A DNA stretch of 7,518 nucleotides from JBNKDD01 sp050288085 (GTDB lineage: Bacteria; Chloroflexota; Anaerolineae; Aggregatilineales; UBA3940): positions 1 through 7,518 of the forward strand of contig JBNKDD010000286.1 in NCBI GenBank assembly GCA_050288085.1, read 5' to 3'. The notes under the pieces were generated by a model. That model was not told where the DNA came from. It searched no databases and saw only the letters and a program-made list of their open reading frames with translations. This document shows, piece by piece, positions 5,673 to 7,518 of this stretch. The position numbers were made by a program, and so were the translations under genes. The stretch's first letter is position 1, and every line of letters begins with the position of its first letter.

Positions 5673-6189
5673 GCCATCCTGGAACGGACTGACTGTCGGC
5701 AAATCAACGACTGAGGATGTGCTTGCCATGCTGGGTACACCGGAAAAGATCACAAACGATTGGTCGACTGGAACTATGTATCACTACGAGGAGCGGTTAG
5801 GCGAATCTTTGGCCCGCCCAACCATCTATTTTCGAAACAATCAAGTTATTCGCATCCGAGTTTTTAATGAAAGTAAGCAGAATGCTGATTTGTTTACTTT
5901 CGTGGAGCAATACGGTAAACCTGACCACATTATTGATGAATTGGGTATGAGTATACATGTAGAACATCCGACAAAAGGCGTATATTGGACGGATGAAGGA
6001 ATCTTCCTAGGCGGAGTGTTTGAAGGTGGTACTATTGTGGATATCACATATTCCCGGCCCTGCCCGCTTATTGATAGCTTCTGCATCATGGCTGAGCAAT
6101 GGGTTTATGGTGGGCCAGCTCCTCCTGGGGAAGACATCTGGGGCATCATGTCCCCTCTTCCCACGCCAACCTTGACTCCGATCCCCTGA
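5530..6189 (+). CDS. Single-TM exported protein with BamE/SmpA-like repeats, paralogue 2
   Basis: This encodes 219 aa and is a tandem duplicate of the 4839 gene. The N-terminus LRRRIRLSLWLL (17-28) and RVYLVRWPTEGP (38-49) are near-identical to the copy, while the TM core between them differs. The domain starts W51-N-G-L-T-V-G-K-S-T-T-E-D-V-L-A-M-L-G-T-P. It continues with YHYEER (84-89) and TIYFRNNQVIRIRV (98-111), then the second unit TFVEQYGKPDHI (123-134) and GVYWTDEGIFLGG (150-162). The C-x6-C pair is conserved (C178, C185), as are GPAPPG and WGIMSPLPTPTLTP at the end. Compared with its copy, the Gly codon GGA after the Pro/Thr tail is replaced by the stop TGA, shortening the C-terminus. 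N-in, C-out topology is expected. Function unknown; probably works with, or replaces, its neighbour. Confidence 0.8.
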   Translation: MNSELESEEKATQKPDLRRRIRLSLWLLLFLAAITSWRVYLVRWPTEGPSWNGLTVGKSTTEDVLAMLGTPEKITNDWSTGTMYHYEERLGESLARPTIYFRNNQVIRIRVFNESKQNADLFTFVEQYGKPDHIIDELGMSIHVEHPTKGVYWTDEGIFLGGVFEGGTIVDITYSRPCPLIDSFCIMAEQWVYGGPAPPGEDIWGIMSPLPTPTLTPIP

Positions 6190-6200
6190 CGCGGCATACT
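6172..6200 (+). promoter_or_regulatory. Sigma-70-like promoter of the glycosidase gene
   Basis: TTGACT (6172-6177), 17 bp, then CATACT (6195-6200): identical hexamers and spacing to the promoter at 1005-1033. The -35 lies within the last codons of the 5530 gene and the -10 just after its stop. A start of transcription near 6207 would give a leader of about 30 nt. Confidence 0.55.
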
Positions 6201-6237
6201 GATCCCCAACCAACCGGGCACACTCAGGGAGTATCAC
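6195..6237 (+). repeat. Upstream leader cassette, copy 6
   Basis: CATACTGATCCCC (6195-6207) is followed by CCGGGCAC (6214-6221) and GGGAGTATCAC directly before ATG 6238. GGGAG (6227-6231) has the same 6-nt spacing as the other copies. The CATACT box doubles as the -10 of the promoter. Confidence 0.65.
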
Positions 6238-7518
6238 ATGAAACGCTTATTGATCTTTGCCACCCTGCTAACCGGCGTGCTGGCACTCACCGCCTGCACC
6301 ATTGCGACGGTTGAACCGGTCACGCCGACTGCCGCTCCATCCGATACGCCATTGCCGCCGGAATCAATAACACCAACGCCAACTTTGACGCCACCACCTG
6401 ATCCGTCCCTGCAAGCGGGCAATGACCTGCCGCTCACCCGGCTGTCACCTAAACAGTCGGAAGATCTGCCTGACAACCACATCGGCGTTCACTTTGAAGG
6501 TTATGACCGGTACAGCGATACGGAACACGTCTACCAGAATGGGTTTAAGTGGATCCGGATCCAATCCCTGACGGAGTTCTGGGGCGATGGGAATGATCTC
6601 AAGATCTTCAGCCTGGAGTCGATTCCGCCGTCGGTCGATGAACTGATCTCTGATTACGTAAACCATGATGTGAACATCGTGCTTGATCTATGGATGGGGG
6701 CCGATCTTCGTCCTTATGGAACCACCTTCCAAAGCCAGGATGAAATTGACCGCTATCTAGACTACGTCCGGTTTGTCGTGCCGCATTTCAAGGGCAGCAT
6801 TCGCCACTACCAGATCTGGAATGAGCCGGGCGATATCACCGTCAGCGACTACGCCAACGTAGTTAGTCAGGTGGTGCCCGTCATCCGGCAAGCAGATCCC
6901 GACGCCCGGATCATCATCGGCGGGATGCAGGGGAACTGGGATGAAGGGTATCTCGGTTATGGCAACTACCAGCGCTTCAGTGTTGACATGGACTACCTGA
7001 CCGGACTCCTTCAATCCGGGGTCGTCCAACTGGTGGATGGTATCTCGTGGCACCCATTCTACGATAACATCCCCGGCGATCCTTATTACCAGGACTACCC
7101 CCAGCTGGTGCAGGAGATCAAGGAACTGGCGGAGTCCCAGGGCTTCACAGGGGAGTACTTTGCCGACGAGCTCTTGTGGCGGACGGTGAGCGAGGAGGGT
7201 TGGGCCGGAGGGCCGCCGGTCAGCCCGGACATCGGGGCCAAGTACTACGTGCGGGTAATTGTGATGCATCGCGGGCTTGATACCAACGTGACCATCAACA
7301 CCTTCTTCCAGGATAATATGGAGCCGATCCACAATATCTGCGACACGATGGCCGGGGCAGAGCCAATCGATCTGGTGGTGTCTGTAAAAAGTGAAGCTGA
7401 CAACGTGATGGTTTATGCCTTTGCGCTGCCCGATGGCAGCAGGCTGGTGGCAGTGTGGACAAACGGCGAGGCGGTCGAAGATGATCCAGGTGTGCTGGCT
7501 GCACTGACCATCGCCGAT
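6238..7518 (+). CDS. Lipoprotein glycoside hydrolase, clan GH-A type (3' end beyond window)
   Basis: The frame is open for 427 codons to the window edge. The lipoprotein signal has lipobox LTAC with C20. A Pro/Thr-rich spacer (26-56) includes PVTPTAAPSDTPLP, as in the 2083 gene. The catalytic part is a probable TIM barrel from about residue 80: HIGVHFEG (81-88), GFKWIRIQ (102-109), VNIVLDLW (145-152), then HYQIWNEPGD (190-199), whose N195-E196-P197 is the classic acid/base motif. DGISWHPFYD (267-276) carries the conserved His before the seventh strand, and EYFADELLW (306-314) offers E311 as nucleophile (E306 is a weaker alternative). From about 378 a beta-sandwich-like C-terminal domain begins (VMVYAFALPDGSRLVAVWTNGEA). 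This fits retaining glycosidases such as the GH39/GH5-like group acting on polysaccharide outside the cell. Family and substrate cannot be named from this. Confidence 0.8.
   Translation, partial: MKRLLIFATLLTGVLALTACTIATVEPVTPTAAPSDTPLPPESITPTPTLTPPPDPSLQAGNDLPLTRLSPKQSEDLPDNHIGVHFEGYDRYSDTEHVYQNGFKWIRIQSLTEFWGDGNDLKIFSLESIPPSVDELISDYVNHDVNIVLDLWMGADLRPYGTTFQSQDEIDRYLDYVRFVVPHFKGSIRHYQIWNEPGDITVSDYANVVSQVVPVIRQADPDARIIIGGMQGNWDEGYLGYGNYQRFSVDMDYLTGLLQSGVVQLVDGISWHPFYDNIPGDPYYQDYPQLVQEIKELAESQGFTGEYFADELLWRTVSEEGWAGGPPVSPDIGAKYYVRVIVMHRGLDTNVTINTFFQDNMEPIHNICDTMAGAEPIDLVVSVKSEADNVMVYAFALPDGSRLVAVWTNGEAVEDDPGVLAALTIAD

Noticed and set aside
6551..6562. Perfect 12-bp palindrome GGATCCGGATCC
   Set aside because: It encodes W-I-R-I within the glycosidase at ordinary codon positions and does not recur in the window.
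6757..7332. Minus-strand open frame of 191 codons
   Set aside because: It is antisense to the glycosidase, whose frame carries NEP and other catalytic motifs; the antisense translation shows no recognisable domain.

Overview
The window looks like a piece of a moderately GC-rich bacterial chromosome, most plausibly Chloroflexota (Anaerolineae-like). This is inferred from the style of the proteins: lipoproteins with Pro/Thr-rich 'TPTPT' spacers and a 7-TM histidine-kinase sensor. No rRNA or marker gene confirms it. I see no tRNA, rRNA, CRISPR array, transposase or integrase.

Layout. Positions 1-883, minus strand: the N-terminal part of a 7-TM histidine-kinase sensor, open to the window edge. 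Its last ~40 codons change abruptly into a fragment of plant-type arginine decarboxylase with much higher GC, so the first ~130 bases look chimeric. Positions 884-1068 are a divergent intergenic region. From 1069 onward all genes are on the plus strand: two distantly related secreted proteins with four shared cysteines (1069-2052, membrane-anchored; 2083-2988, lipoprotein); an orphan lipoprotein leader followed by a stranded out-of-frame tail (3041-3194, probable remnant); an SPFH/band-7 coiled-coil protein (3212-4771); a tandem pair of single-TM proteins with BamE/SmpA-like repeats (4839-5516 and 5530-6189); and a lipoprotein glycoside hydrolase of clan GH-A type, cut by the window end (6238-7518).

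The main hidden structure is a short upstream cassette repeated before six of the seven plus-strand starts: a CATAYT-like box, a CC..ATTGGGCAC-like box, and a GGGAGCACCAC ribosome-binding segment ending exactly at ATG. Three copies also carry TTGACY-N17-CATAYT promoters. Downstream, three of the genes reuse the same signal peptide and/or the same PVTPTAAPSDTP linker in front of unrelated or diverged domains. The four uncharacterised exported proteins all contain W-x-G-L-x-V-G-x-S, so they probably form one expanded superfamily on the outer face of the membrane. The locus therefore looks like a local family-expansion site for exported proteins, built by duplicating a promoter-leader-signal unit, with an SPFH scaffold protein and a glycosidase in the same run. 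No function can be assigned to the family from sequence alone.
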